In this document: positions 8,059 to 16,266 of the stretch, in pieces
How positions within the stretch are numbered: the first letter of the stretch is position 1
Layout of the letters: every line of letters begins with the position of its first letter
From: Klenkia terrae
GTDB lineage: Bacteria; Actinomycetota; Actinomycetes; Mycobacteriales; Geodermatophilaceae
Assembly (NCBI RefSeq): GCF_900491935.1
Contig: NZ_UEXK01000004.1
Span: 515,993-578,964, forward strand
DNA: 62,972 nt
Direction of reading: 5' to 3'
Notes under the pieces: generated by a model
Told to the model about the DNA's origin: nothing
Database searches by the model: none
The model's input: only the letters and a program-made list of their open reading frames with translations
Program-made: the position numbers and the translations under genes

Positions 8059-8705
8059 GCCAGCCACTCAGCGGTCTGTTGGCCCCGGAGGCCGCGCTGC
8101 ACCGCATCGCCGACCAGCTGGCCGACCGGTTCACCGGCGTCTTCGCCCGGGAGACCGTCGACCGCTACGTCTTCGAGTCCTACACCGCGCTCGCCCGCAC
8201 CTCCCGGGTGCAGACACACCTCACCGCCCTGACCGGCCGGTTCGCCACCGACCGGCTCACCGCCCTGGCCCAGGCCAAGGGCGCGGTGGTCAAGACAGTG
8301 CCCGAGGTGCTCTTCGTGTGCGTGCAGAACGCCGGCCGCTCCCAGATGGCCGCAGCCCTTCTGGCCCACCACGCAGCCGGGCGGGTGCACGTGCGCTCGG
8401 CGGGGTCCCAGCCCGGGGACGAGATCGACCCGGCCGTCCTCGCCGCGATGGCCGAGATCGGCCTGAACCTGGCCACCGAGTACCCCAAGCCGCTCACCGA
8501 CGACGTCGTCCGCGCCGCCGACGTGGTCGTCACGATGGGCTGCGGGGACTCCTGCCCGGTGTACCCGGGCAAGCGCTACGCCGACTGGGCCGTCCGCGAC
8601 CCCGCCGGCCTCAGCGTGGGTGAGGTCCGGTCGATCCGCGCGGACATCGACTTCCGCGCGCAAGCCCTCCTCGCTGACCTCGCACCCGCCCCCGTACCGA
8701 GCTGA
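8055..8705 (+). CDS. arsC: Arsenate reductase-like LMW phosphatase with N-terminal three-helix domain
   Basis: This 216-residue protein has two parts. Residues 1-80 are helical and match the three-helix-bundle dimerisation domain often fused to actinobacterial ArsC proteins. From about 83 it is a low-molecular-weight tyrosine phosphatase fold with the P-loop Cys-Val-Gln-Asn-Ala-Gly-Arg-Ser. A second cysteine pair lies in Met-Gly-Cys-Gly-Asp-Ser-Cys-Pro. Reduction of arsenate through a mycothiol adduct is expected from the related actinobacterial family. It is the first of three consecutive ArsC-type genes and overlaps acr3 by 4 bp. Confidence 0.88.
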   Translation: MSQPLSGLLAPEAALHRIADQLADRFTGVFARETVDRYVFESYTALARTSRVQTHLTALTGRFATDRLTALAQAKGAVVKTVPEVLFVCVQNAGRSQMAAALLAHHAAGRVHVRSAGSQPGDEIDPAVLAAMAEIGLNLATEYPKPLTDDVVRAADVVVTMGCGDSCPVYPGKRYADWAVRDPAGLSVGEVRSIRADIDFRAQALLADLAPAPVPS

Positions 8706-8716
8706 GAGGCCGACCC

Positions 8717-9142
8717 GTGTCCGAGATCCCCAGCGTGCTGTTCGTCTGCGTGCACAACGCCGGCCGCTCCCAGATGGCCGCCGGCTGGCTCACCCACCTG
8801 GCCGGTGACGCCGTGGAGGTCCGCTCCGCCGGGTCGCTGCCCGGGGACGAGGTCAACCCCTCCGCGGTCGCGGCGATGGCCGAGGTCGGCATCGACATCT
8901 CCACCGCCACCCCCGAGGTGCTGACCACCGAGGCGGTGCAGGCCTCCGACGTCGTCATCACCATGGGCTGCGGGGACGCCTGCCCGGTGTTCCCCGGCAA
9001 GCGCTACCTGGACTGGGAGCTCGAGGACCCGGCCGGGCAGGGCGTGGAGGCTGTCCGGCCGATCCGCGACGACATCGAGGCCCGGATCCGCGGGCTGCTC
9101 GCCGACCTCGGGGTCACCCCGGCCGCCACGGCGCCGGCATGA
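8717..9142 (+). CDS. arsC: Arsenate reductase (mycothiol-type ArsC)
   Basis: This is a single-domain ArsC of 141 residues with P-loop Cys-Val-His-Asn-Ala-Gly-Arg-Ser and downstream Met-Gly-Cys-Gly-Asp-Ala-Cys-Pro. It is clearly paralogous to the catalytic half of the preceding gene; both share Val-Arg-Ser-Ala-Gly-Ser and Phe/Tyr-Pro-Gly-Lys-Arg-Tyr. It should reduce arsenate to arsenite for export by ACR3. It starts with GTG 11 bp after the preceding stop and overlaps the next gene by 4 bp. The duplication may reflect different thiol partners or simple dosage; the sequence does not decide. Confidence 0.92.
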   Translation: MSEIPSVLFVCVHNAGRSQMAAGWLTHLAGDAVEVRSAGSLPGDEVNPSAVAAMAEVGIDISTATPEVLTTEAVQASDVVITMGCGDACPVFPGKRYLDWELEDPAGQGVEAVRPIRDDIEARIRGLLADLGVTPAATAPA

Positions 9143-9552
9143 CCGCCGTGCTGTTCGTGTGCGCCCGCAACGGCGGCAAGTCCCAGATGGCCGCCGGCCT
9201 GATGCGCGCCGCCGCCCCCGACATCGCGGTGGATTCGGCGGGCACCGACCCGGGCAGCAAGCTGAACGCGCAGTCGGTGGCATCGCTGGCAGAGGTCGGC
9301 GTCGACATCTCCGGCGGCGCCCCGAAACCGGTCACCGCTGACCTGCTGGCCGCCGCCGACGTCGTGGTCACCCTGGGCAGTGAGGCCCGCATCGACGCCG
9401 ACCTGGTCGCCGCAGCGCCGGGCACGGTGTTCGAGACGTGGGAGACCGACGAACCGTCGGCCCGCGGCATCGAGGGCATGGAGCGGATGCGCCTGGTCCG
9501 CGACGACATCGCCGCCCGCGTCACGGATCTGGCCGGTCGCCTGCCCCGCTGA
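9139..9552 (+). CDS. Third ArsC-type LMW phosphatase
   Basis: The third consecutive member has 137 residues and a divergent P-loop, Cys-Ala-Arg-Asn-Gly-Gly-Lys-Ser, in which the usual Ala-Gly-Arg is replaced by Gly-Gly-Lys. It lacks the Met-Gly-Cys-Gly-Asp-x-Cys segment of its two neighbours and has Leu-Gly-Ser-Glu-Ala instead. It belongs to the arsenate-mycothiol transferase-like branch and may act at a different step or on a different substrate. Its start overlaps the previous stop (ATGA). Its 3' end overlaps the convergent MFS gene by 32 bp. Confidence 0.85.
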   Translation: MTAVLFVCARNGGKSQMAAGLMRAAAPDIAVDSAGTDPGSKLNAQSVASLAEVGVDISGGAPKPVTADLLAAADVVVTLGSEARIDADLVAAAPGTVFETWETDEPSARGIEGMERMRLVRDDIAARVTDLAGRLPR

Positions 9553-10714
9553 GGGACCCGGCAGCGGCGGACTGGCGGGGTGTCCCTGCCCAGGCCGCGA
9601 TCCCGCCGGCAGCGATGACCCCGGCCAGGACGGCGAACGCCGCCGGGTAGCCGCCCACCCAAGTGGCGATCAGCGTCCCGCCGAAGGGGGCCAGTGCGGA
9701 GGCGGCGGTGATCGGGGCGGCGAACCAGCCGGCCAACGACCCGTACCGCTCAGTCCCCCACCGGTCGGCGACCACGGTGGCCTGCAGCAACGTGCCCGCC
9801 CCGCGCACCGCACCAGCCAGCACCGCCAGGACCACCAGCAACCACGCCGGCCCCGACACGGTGGCCAGCAGGGCGACCGCGAGCACGGAGCCGGCCACGA
9901 CCAGCACCGTGCGGGTGGCCGGGGTGGTGCGGGCGGTCAGCGGCGCCCAGCCGACCCGGCCCAACAGTTCTCCGGCGCCCAGCAGGCCCAAGGTGACCGC
10001 GGCCAGCCCGGCACCCAGGCCGCGGGCGGTCAGCGGCGGGATCAGGGTCAGGCTGGCCGCGGACAGGCCGAACGCCGGCAGGGGCAACGCGGTCGCCAAG
10101 AGCAGGAACGGGCGGCTGGTGACCACCGCGCGCACGTCGGCCCGCTCGGCGCCGGGCTGATCGATGGCCGGGTGCCAGGGCGGGGGGAGGGCAAGGGCGT
10201 GCAGCGGGATCGTCACCACCGCCAGCACGACGGCGAGCACCAGGTAGGTGGCGCGCCAGTCCAGGTGCGCGAGCAGCACGCTGGTCAGCGGGGCGAACAC
10301 GGTGCTGGCCAGCCCCGCCGCCAAGGTCAACACGGTCAGCGCCCGCATCCGGGTTGGGCCGTACCAGCGGGTCAGCGCGGCGAAGGCGGCTTGGTAGAAC
10401 ACCGCGGCCATCGCGACCCCGGCGACCAGCCACGCCGCGGCGAACCACAGCAGGGTGGGGGCGGTGGCGATGCCGACCGTGGCCGCGACGGCGAGGACCG
10501 ACCCGGCGGTCATCACCGGCCGGGGCCCGATCCGGTCCAGCCAGCGGCCGACCGGTACCCCAGCGACGGCGGACACCACCAGCCCGGCGGAGAAGGCCGC
10601 CGTGGTGGCGGTGGTCGACCAGCCGGTGTCGGCGGTGATCGAGGCCAGCGCGACCGGGAAGGCGAAGTACAGGACGCCCCAGCTGACGACCTCGGTCACG
10701 CACAACACCGCCAA
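9521..10714 (-). CDS. MFS transporter of the arsenic cluster
   Basis: This is a twelve-helix major facilitator protein of about 397 residues. The MFS loop signature is visible as Val-Gly-Arg-Trp-Leu-Asp-Arg-Ile-Gly-Pro-Arg-Pro after helix 2. It resembles uncharacterised MFS proteins that sit in actinobacterial ars clusters, and export of an arsenical is plausible but unproven. No ATG or GTG exists in frame between the upstream stop and the first helix. A TTG is the best available start, although residues before it (Trp-Trp-Pro) also resemble typical MFS N-termini. It follows the flavoprotein gene by 54 bp in the same frame. Confidence 0.82.
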   Translation of the reverse strand: MAVLCVTEVVSWGVLYFAFPVALASITADTGWSTTATTAAFSAGLVVSAVAGVPVGRWLDRIGPRPVMTAGSVLAVAATVGIATAPTLLWFAAAWLVAGVAMAAVFYQAAFAALTRWYGPTRMRALTVLTLAAGLASTVFAPLTSVLLAHLDWRATYLVLAVVLAVVTIPLHALALPPPWHPAIDQPGAERADVRAVVTSRPFLLLATALPLPAFGLSAASLTLIPPLTARGLGAGLAAVTLGLLGAGELLGRVGWAPLTARTTPATRTVLVVAGSVLAVALLATVSGPAWLLVVLAVLAGAVRGAGTLLQATVVADRWGTERYGSLAGWFAAPITAASALAPFGGTLIATWVGGYPAAFAVLAGVIAAGGIAAWAGTPRQSAAAGSLSGAGDRPDP

Positions 10715-10768
10715 CGGCCACCAGGACGGGGTTCTCCTGGTGGCCGCCGTCGGTCGGTGCGGGGCCGG

Positions 10769-12181
10769 TCAGCGGCGCGCGCCCGCCGGCTCGGCCTGCG
10801 GCTCCGCCGGCGCGCTGCCGCAACAGGACGCGGCAGGCACGTCGACGGCGAGCTCCTCGCCGGAGCGGCCGTGCTCGGTGCCGGTGGCGAAGCCGAGCTC
10901 GGCGTCGACCCGCTCCCCCAGGTCCGTCGAGCACACCCCGGTCGAGGGCAGGTGCAGCTGCACGTCATCGGCGGCCGCGGTGTCCCCGGCCAGCGCAGCG
11001 GCGATGGAGCGGACCTGCTCATACCCGGTGGCCAGCAAGAACGTCGGGGCCCGGCCGTAGGACTTCATGCCCGCCAGGAAGAACCCGTCGTCGGGATGGG
11101 TCAGCTCCCGGTACCCGTGCGGGGGCACCGTGCCGCAGGAGTGCAAGTCCGGATCTATCAACGGCGCCAACCGCGACGGGGACTCCAGCCCGGCATCCAG
11201 GTCCAGCCGGACCTCCCGCAGCATCCCCAGGTCCGGCCGGAACCCGGTCGCGGCAGCCACCGCGTCCACGGTCAGCTCCAGCGGTGCCTGGTCGCGGCCG
11301 GTGCCGGCGACGATGACCTGGTCCCCGGCAGGCGTCAGGTCGGCGATCGTGACCTCGCGGTGCAGCGTGATCGCACCGGTCGCCACGGCCGCCTTCAGGT
11401 CCGAGCCGAGCAGGCCCCGGGCGGGCAGGCCATCGGAGTCCCCACCCCCGTACAACCGGGCCGGCGACCGGCCCCGGATCGCCCAGCTGATCTGCGTCCC
11501 CGGCTCCTGCGCCTGCAGCCGGGCCAGCGCCAGCAGCGTGTTCGCCGCCGAGTGCCCCATCCCCACGACCAGGGTGTGCCGACCGGCGAACCGGGCCCGG
11601 TCCCGGCCCAGCACGTCGGGCAGCGGCCCGACCAACCACCGCTCCGCCGCCGACTCCCCCACCGCCGGCAGCCCGGAGGCACCCAGCGGGTTTCGCTGCC
11701 CCCAGGTGCCCGACGTGTCGATGACCGCCCGCGCGGTCAGGTCGACCACGGCCCCCTCGTGCACGGTGCGGACCAGGTAGAGCCGGCCCTCCCGGCCCAG
11801 GCCGCGGGTCTTGTCCACCCCGACCCGGGTCACCGCCACCACCCGGGTCGCTGTGCGGATCCGCGGCGCGAGCTCCAGCGTTGCCGCCAGCGGGGCCAGG
11901 TAGTCGGCGACCAGCTCGGCGCCGGTCGGCAGCTCGTCTGCGGCCGGGGACTCCCACCCGGTGCGCTCCAGCAGCCGGGCCGCGGCGGCATCGACGTCGT
12001 ACTCCCACGGGGAGAACAACCGCACGTGCCCCCACCGCGCCACCGCCGCTCCCGGCCGGTCACCGGCTTCCAGCACCAGCGGCTCCAGGCCGCGCTCGAG
12101 CAGGTGCGCGGCGGCGGCCAGCCCGACCGGGCCGGCACCGATGACGACGACGGGGAGCTCTGCGGTGGCGGATGCGCTCAT
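10769..12181 (-). CDS. arsO: FAD-dependent monooxygenase/oxidoreductase (ArsO-like)
   Basis: This 470-residue flavoprotein has an N-terminal dinucleotide-binding loop (Val-Ile-Gly-Ala-Gly-Pro-Val-Gly), a second loop for NADPH (Val-Gly-Met-Gly-His-Ser-Ala) and an Ala-Thr-Gly-Phe-Arg segment. These are typical of flavin-containing monooxygenases. The C-terminus ends in a cysteine pair (Ala-Ser-Cys-Cys-Gly-Ser), plausible for arsenic contact. Position between an MFS gene and a divergent arsR points to an arsenic-related oxidation. ArsO-like proteins are repeatedly found there, but their reaction is not settled. The ATG start is next to the divergent operator region. Confidence 0.8.
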   Translation of the reverse strand: MSASATAELPVVVIGAGPVGLAAAAHLLERGLEPLVLEAGDRPGAAVARWGHVRLFSPWEYDVDAAAARLLERTGWESPAADELPTGAELVADYLAPLAATLELAPRIRTATRVVAVTRVGVDKTRGLGREGRLYLVRTVHEGAVVDLTARAVIDTSGTWGQRNPLGASGLPAVGESAAERWLVGPLPDVLGRDRARFAGRHTLVVGMGHSAANTLLALARLQAQEPGTQISWAIRGRSPARLYGGGDSDGLPARGLLGSDLKAAVATGAITLHREVTIADLTPAGDQVIVAGTGRDQAPLELTVDAVAAATGFRPDLGMLREVRLDLDAGLESPSRLAPLIDPDLHSCGTVPPHGYRELTHPDDGFFLAGMKSYGRAPTFLLATGYEQVRSIAAALAGDTAAADDVQLHLPSTGVCSTDLGERVDAELGFATGTEHGRSGEELAVDVPAASCCGSAPAEPQAEPAGARR

Positions 12182-12203
12182 GAACCAAACGTAACAGCGG
12201 ATG

Positions 12204-12219
12204 CTGTTGACAACAACAG
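12204..12219. promoter_or_regulatory. Operator for the second ArsR
   Basis: The 54-bp divergent gap between the flavoprotein and the second arsR contains a 16-bp inverted repeat, CTGTTG-ACAA-CAACAG. A TTGACA hexamer overlaps it. Its position fits autoregulation plus control of the flavoprotein-MFS unit. Binding is inferred. Confidence 0.62.
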
Positions 12220-12235
12220 GTGCAATACTCGGTGC

Positions 12236-12595
12236 GTGACCCAGGACCTGGACGTGCGCCTGCTCGGTGTCGACGAGCTCACCTCACCCGCCGACCGCGC
12301 ACGCCTGCTCGCCCCCCAGCTCAAGGCCCTGGGCGACCCCAACCGACTGCACCTGGTCCTCCTGCTCGCCGAAGGGCCGGCCACCGTCCGCGAACTCACC
12401 GACGCCAGCGGCATGGGCCAGACCCTCGTCAGCCACCACCTCGCCCCCCTCCGCGAGGAAGGCCTGGTCACCGTCACCCCCCGCGGCCGCAGCAACGTCT
12501 ACGCCCTGTGCTGCGAAGCCCTCGCCGGCCCCGTCAAGACCCTCGCCACCCTCGCCGCCCTCACACCCGAAGGCGCCGACGCCTGCTGCCGCTGA
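12236..12595 (+). CDS. arsR: ArsR-family regulator with C-terminal vicinal cysteines
   Basis: The product has 119 residues with a winged-helix core: Leu-Lys-Ala-Leu-Gly-Asp-Pro-Asn-Arg-Leu, then Gly-Met-Gly-Gln-Thr-Leu-Val-Ser-His-His-Leu. It lacks the Cys-x-Cys of the first ArsR. It instead has a Cys-Cys pair in the wing region (Leu-Cys-Cys-Glu) and another at the extreme C-terminus (Ala-Cys-Cys-Arg). This recalls As(III) sensors with C-terminal cysteine sites. The GTG start sits directly after the dyad operator. A much longer frame runs open upstream through the antisense of neighbouring genes and is not real. Confidence 0.87.
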   Translation: MTQDLDVRLLGVDELTSPADRARLLAPQLKALGDPNRLHLVLLLAEGPATVRELTDASGMGQTLVSHHLAPLREEGLVTVTPRGRSNVYALCCEALAGPVKTLATLAALTPEGADACCR

Positions 12596-12609
12596 CCCCC
12601 GGGGCAGGT

Positions 12610-12631
12610 CCGGTGCTGAGCAGTGCACCGG
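12610..12631 (+). terminator. Hairpin downstream of the second arsR
   Basis: CCGGTGC and GCACCGG form a 7-bp perfect stem with an 8-base loop 15 bp past the arsR stop. It likely ends this transcript before the riboswitch region. About 190 bp with no recognised feature follow before the riboswitch. Confidence 0.5.
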
Positions 12632-12824
12632 GCTCGGCGAGTCCGATCTCAAGGGTTGCGACCTCAGGTGAAGTCGGTGTGGACGGCCGGGGTGCCACCG
12701 AGCCCGACATGCAGCCTCATCCCTCGAGCAGCTGACCCGCTCGCTCCGTGGCCCGACGGGGCCTGACCAACCTGCTGAGCACGTATCTGCACAACCGTTC
12801 GAGCAGCACCCGGGCCCTGTCCGG

Positions 12825-13005
12825 GTGGTGGCGGGTGTGGTGTGCTGTGGTGACCACGACGGCAGTGGAGGAAGCCCGGTGCGATCCCGGCGCGGTCCCG
12901 CCACTGTGTCCGGGGAGTCCGTCCCCACGCTCGACCACTGGCCCTGGGCCGGGAAGGTCGGGGACGGGTGCCGATCCGGGAGCCAGGAGACTCCAGCCGT
13001 CGTCC
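12825..13005 (+). promoter_or_regulatory. Cobalamin (AdoCbl) riboswitch ahead of cbiM
   Basis: Conserved B12-riboswitch blocks appear in order: a GGAAGCCCGGTGCGATCCCG block, a GCGGTCCCGCCACTGT segment and a terminal B12 box, AGCCAGGAGACTCC. It lies 80 bp upstream of a cobalt ECF transporter operon, the usual target. Binding of adenosylcobalamin should reduce expression of the cobalt importer. The 5' boundary is approximate. Confidence 0.9.
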
Positions 13006-13086
13006 CTGCGATTCCGGGCGTGGACACCCGGGAGAGGACCGACCCCGTGCTGACTCCTGCCCTGCTCGCCCCGGCTGTGGTGCTCC

Positions 13087-13773
13087 GTGCACATCGCTGA
13101 GGGCTTCCTGCCCCCGGCCCACGCGATCGGCTGGACCATCGCCGCGGCGCCCTTCGTCGTCCACGGGGCACGCGCCGTTGTCAAGGAGGTGAGGGAGAAC
13201 CCGGAGTCCACGCTGCTGCTGGGCGCCGCGGGTGCCTTCACGTTCGTGCTCAGCGCGATCAAGCTGCCCTCGGTGACGGGCTCGTCGTCGCACCCCACCG
13301 GCACCGGGGTGGGCGCGATCCTCTTCCGGCCACCGGTGATGGCCCTGCTGGGCACGGTGGTGCTGCTGTTCCAGGCCCTCCTGCTGGCCCACGGCGGACT
13401 CACCACCCTGGGGGCCAACGCCTTCTCCATGGCCGTCGTCGGACCGTGGGCGGGGTACGGCACCTATCGGCTGGCCCGCCGCGCCTCGGGCAACCTGCTG
13501 GTCGGGGTGTTCGCGGGCATGATGATCGCGGACCTGTCGACCTACGTGACGACCTCGCTGCAGCTCGCACTGGCCTTCCCCGACGCCGAGAGCGGCTTCC
13601 TCGGTGCCGCGGTGAAGTTCCTCGGGGTCTTCGCCGTCACCCAGGTGCCGCTGGCCGTCGCCGAGGGGTTCCTGGGCGTGCTGCTGTTCCGTGTGCTGAC
13701 CGTCAACGCCCGCCCGGAGCTGGAGCGGCTGGGTGTCCTGCGGCCGCAGCCCACCGACGAGGCGACCCGATGA
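13087..13773 (+). CDS. cbiM: Cobalt ECF transporter S component CbiM
   Basis: The 228-residue integral membrane protein begins with Met-His-Ile-Ala-Glu-Gly-Phe-Leu-Pro, the N-terminal metal-binding motif of CbiM in which His2 coordinates the ion. Other family stretches include [14 protein letters not shown]. It recognises Co(II), or Ni(II) in related systems; the upstream cobalamin riboswitch argues for cobalt. The GTG start encodes the essential first residue of the motif, so it is firmly placed. The stop overlaps cbiN (ATGA). Confidence 0.95.
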   Translation: MHIAEGFLPPAHAIGWTIAAAPFVVHGARAVVKEVRENPESTLLLGAAGAFTFVLSAIKLPSVTGSSSHPTGTGVGAILFRPPVMALLGTVVLLFQALLLAHGGLTTLGANAFSMAVVGPWAGYGTYRLARRASGNLLVGVFAGMMIADLSTYVTTSLQLALAFPDAESGFLGAAVKFLGVFAVTQVPLAVAEGFLGVLLFRVLTVNARPELERLGVLRPQPTDEATR

Positions 13774-14096
13774 CCCGGCGTACGTGGGTCACCCTCGCCC
13801 TGGTCGCGTCCGTCGTGGCGCTGTTCGCCCTGCCGCTGGTGTTGGGCGCCCCCAGCGACTACGCCGGGACCGACAGCGTGGCCACCGCGGAGATCCAGGC
13901 CAGCAACCCGGGCTACGAGCCGTGGTTCGACTCCGTCTTCTCCCCCGGTTCCAGCGAGGTCGAGTCCGGGCTGTTCGCCCTGCAGGCCGCGCTCGGCGGC
14001 GGCGTGCTGGGGTATGTGCTGGGCCGGTTGCGCGGGCGGCGGTCCCGAGCGACGGCCGAGGCACCGACCAGCGGGCCCGCCGACACCACCCCGTGA
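13770..14096 (+). CDS. cbiN: Cobalt transporter auxiliary component CbiN
   Basis: This is a 108-residue protein with two membrane helices (about residues 8-27 and 70-90) flanking an extracytoplasmic loop. The loop contains Tyr-Ala-Gly-Thr-Asp and Gly-Tyr-Glu-Pro-Trp-Phe, typical of CbiN. CbiN makes a short-lived contact with CbiM and is needed for cobalt loading. It is coupled by 4-bp overlaps to both cbiM and cbiQ. Confidence 0.93.
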   Translation: MTRRTWVTLALVASVVALFALPLVLGAPSDYAGTDSVATAEIQASNPGYEPWFDSVFSPGSSEVESGLFALQAALGGGVLGYVLGRLRGRRSRATAEAPTSGPADTTP

Positions 14097-14830
14097 CCGG
14101 CCTGGCCGTCGACGACGCAGCCTGGGCCAGCACCTGGCGGCCCCGGGCGGTCGGCGACAAGCTGCTGCTGACCCTGGGGTTGGTGCTGTGCGCCCTGGTG
14201 CTCCCGGTCTGGCCGGGCTCCCTGCTGGTCGGGCTCACAGCTGTCGGCCTGGCCCTGGGCCCGGCGCGGGTCCCGGCCCGGGTGTTCGGGCGGGCGGTGC
14301 GCCTGCCGCTGGCCTTCGTCGCCGTCGGCGCCGTCACCGCGGTCGTGCAGGTGTCCACCGACGGCATCGGCTGGGCGCCGGATGCAGCGGCGACCGGAGG
14401 CGCGCTGGTCGGGCATGCGCTGGCCGGCGGCGCCGCGGTCATGCTGCTGGCCACCACCACCCCCGTGTCGGACCTGCTGCCGGCGCTGCGCCGGGCCCGG
14501 GTGCCCGCCGCGGTCGTGGAGGTGGCGTCGATGATCTACCGACTGCTGTTCGTCCTCCTGATCAGCATGCGCACGATCCGCGAGGCGCAGACGTCCCGAC
14601 TCGGGTACTCCACGGCCCGGCGCAGCTACCGGTCCTCCGGCCTCCTGGCCGCCGCCGTGCTCACCCGCTCCTGGGACCGGGCTCGCCGGCTGCAGGGAGG
14701 CCTGGCCGGCCGCGGCATGACCACCGACCTGCGCGTGCTGCCCGAGGTGCTGCCGTCCTCCCGGTCGTTCCTGGCCGGCACCGTGCTCGGGCTGACCGTC
14801 CTGTGCGGGCTCACCGTGGTCCTGTCGTGA
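14093..14830 (+). CDS. cbiQ: Cobalt ECF transporter T component CbiQ
   Basis: This is the transmembrane coupling subunit of an energy-coupling-factor transporter, 245 residues with several helices. The coupling helices that touch the ATPase are recognisable near residues 140-210 (Leu-Arg-Arg-Ala-Arg-Val-Pro, and Gln-Gly-Gly-Leu-Ala-Gly-Arg-Gly-Met in the Ala-Arg-Gly-type motif). The GTG start overlaps the cbiN stop and the end overlaps cbiO, so all four subunits form one translationally coupled operon under the riboswitch. Confidence 0.93.
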   Translation: MTGLAVDDAAWASTWRPRAVGDKLLLTLGLVLCALVLPVWPGSLLVGLTAVGLALGPARVPARVFGRAVRLPLAFVAVGAVTAVVQVSTDGIGWAPDAAATGGALVGHALAGGAAVMLLATTTPVSDLLPALRRARVPAAVVEVASMIYRLLFVLLISMRTIREAQTSRLGYSTARRSYRSSGLLAAAVLTRSWDRARRLQGGLAGRGMTTDLRVLPEVLPSSRSFLAGTVLGLTVLCGLTVVLS

Positions 14831-15684
14831 GCGGCGGACGGCTGGCGGCGACCGACGTGGTGGTCGGCTACTCCCGGGGCAGCAGGGTGCTGGACCGGGC
14901 GTCGCTGGCCGTGCCGGAGGGGCGACGGCTGGCGGTGCTGGGTGCCAACGGCTCGGGCAAGACCACCCTGCTGCGCTGCCTGTCCGGCGCCCTCGTCCCG
15001 GCCTCGGGCCGGATCAGCCTGGACGACGCAGCCCTGGAGCACACCCGCCGAGGACTGCAGGCACACCGCCAGCAGGTCCAGCTGGTGCTGCAGGACCCCG
15101 ACGACCAGCTCTTCAGCGCCTCGGTCGCGCAGGACGTCTCCTTCGGCCCGCTGAACATGGACCTGGCCGAGGACGAGGTCCGTGCGCGGGTCGTCGAGGC
15201 CCTCGAGCTGCTCGCCGTCACGGGGCTGGCTGCCCGGCCCACCCACCAACTGTCCTACGGGGAGCGCAAGCGGGTGGCCATCGCCGGTGCGGTGGCGATG
15301 CGCCCACGGGTGCTGCTGCTCGACGAGCCCACCGCCGGGTTGGACCCCTCCGCGGTGACCGAGGCCCTCGCCGCCCTCGACCGCCTGCAGCGCCGGGGCT
15401 CGACGGTGGTGATGAGCACGCACGACGTCGACCTGGCGCTGGGGTGGGCCGACGAGGTCGCGGTGGTCGTGGACGGCCGGGTGGTGCAGGGCGAGCCCGA
15501 GCTCGTCCTCGGCGACGACGCCCTGCTCGCCCGGGCCCGCTTGGACCGACCGTGGGCGCTCTCCGTCGGTGCCCGGCTGCATCAGCTCGGGCTGCTCCCC
15601 GAGGGGCCGCTGCCCCGGGACACCGAAGCTCTGCTCGCGGCGCTCCCCACCGGTACCGTGCCGACCACCCCCGGACGCTCATGA
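14827..15684 (+). CDS. cbiO: Cobalt ECF transporter ATPase CbiO
   Basis: This ABC-type ATPase of 285 residues has Walker A Gly-Ala-Asn-Gly-Ser-Gly-Lys-Thr-Thr (about residue 38), a Q-loop, signature Leu-Ser-Tyr-Gly-Glu-Arg-Lys (a CbiO variant of LSGGQ), Walker B Val-Leu-Leu-Leu-Asp-Glu-Pro-Thr and switch histidine Ser-Thr-His-Asp-Val. It powers cobalt import with CbiMNQ. It is the last gene of the operon and is convergent with the merR gene 33 bp away. No cobalamin biosynthesis genes accompany it in this window. Confidence 0.94.
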   Translation: MSGGRLAATDVVVGYSRGSRVLDRASLAVPEGRRLAVLGANGSGKTTLLRCLSGALVPASGRISLDDAALEHTRRGLQAHRQQVQLVLQDPDDQLFSASVAQDVSFGPLNMDLAEDEVRARVVEALELLAVTGLAARPTHQLSYGERKRVAIAGAVAMRPRVLLLDEPTAGLDPSAVTEALAALDRLQRRGSTVVMSTHDVDLALGWADEVAVVVDGRVVQGEPELVLGDDALLARARLDRPWALSVGARLHQLGLLPEGPLPRDTEALLAALPTGTVPTTPGRS

Positions 15685-15717
15685 CCTGGCGCCAGGTGGT
15701 GGCTCACTGCCGTGCGG

Positions 15718-16134
15718 TCAGCTCTGCACGGCGTCCGGGCTCTGGCGGAGCGCACACTCGGACTGGCAGTGCGCCTGAGAATCCGGGCAGCGGGCGAGCG
15801 CGTCGTCGGCGGCGGCCAGCCGTCGGGCGAGTCGGTCGAGCCGGTCCTGTTTGGCCTGCAGTTGGCGTAGCCGATCGGCCAGCAGTGGCCGCAGGTCGTC
15901 ACGGACCTGGGTGCACGACCGGGTCTGCAGCGTGTCCAGGTGCCCGGCGATGGCGTGCAGGGGCAGGCCCAGTTCCTTGCTGGCCTCGATGAGGTCCAGC
16001 CGGGTCAGCACACCGTCGTCGAAGTCGCGGTAGCCGTTGGCCGCCCGGGCGGCGGTGATCAGGCCGAGGGTCTCGTAGTACCGCAGCGCTGTTGCCGGAA
16101 CGCCGCTGCGGCGGGCGACCTCGGAGATCCTCAC
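15718..16134 (-). CDS. MerR-family metal-type regulator
   Basis: The 138-residue protein has the N-terminal MerR winged helix (Ile-Ser-Glu-Val-Ala-Arg-Arg-Ser-Gly-Val, then Thr-Ala-Leu-Arg-Tyr-Tyr-Glu, then Asn-Gly-Tyr-Arg). A long dimerisation helix follows. One cysteine lies at the start of the dimerisation helix (Arg-Ser-Cys-Thr) and three cluster near the C-terminus (Arg-Cys-Pro-Asp-Ser-Gln-Ala-His-Cys-Gln-Ser-Glu-Cys), a plausible soft-metal site. It is divergent from a BASS-family transporter whose promoter has the stretched spacer typical of MerR targets. The inducer could be arsenite, antimonite or another thiophilic metal; not determined. Confidence 0.85.
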   Translation of the reverse strand: MRISEVARRSGVPATALRYYETLGLITAARAANGYRDFDDGVLTRLDLIEASKELGLPLHAIAGHLDTLQTRSCTQVRDDLRPLLADRLRQLQAKQDRLDRLARRLAAADDALARCPDSQAHCQSECALRQSPDAVQS

Positions 16135-16162
16135 GACCTGGACGGTAGGCGCCCCGGCGGGC

Positions 16163-16193
16163 TTGACCTTCCAGCGACTCGAACCTCTACCGT
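16163..16193 (+). promoter_or_regulatory. MerR-type promoter with 19-bp spacer
   Basis: A TTGACC -35 element (16163-16168) and a TACCGT -10 element (16188-16193) are separated by exactly 19 bp. The spacer carries an imperfect dyad (CCTTCCAG opposite CGAACC). This overlong spacer is the hallmark of promoters activated by DNA distortion by MerR proteins. It points toward the transporter gene. Confidence 0.72.
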
Positions 16194-16266
16194 CGCACGA
16201 CGTGCTCACCCTTGCCCCCGCCCCCCGTCGACTCTCTGCCGGTTCCGTTCTCGGCCGGCTGCGCTG

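Noticed and set aside
9380-12235. Open frame of over 900 codons joined upstream of the second arsR
   Set aside because: It runs antisense through the MFS and flavoprotein genes and over the operator. Only the last 119 residues are ArsR-like, with a proper GTG start after the operator.
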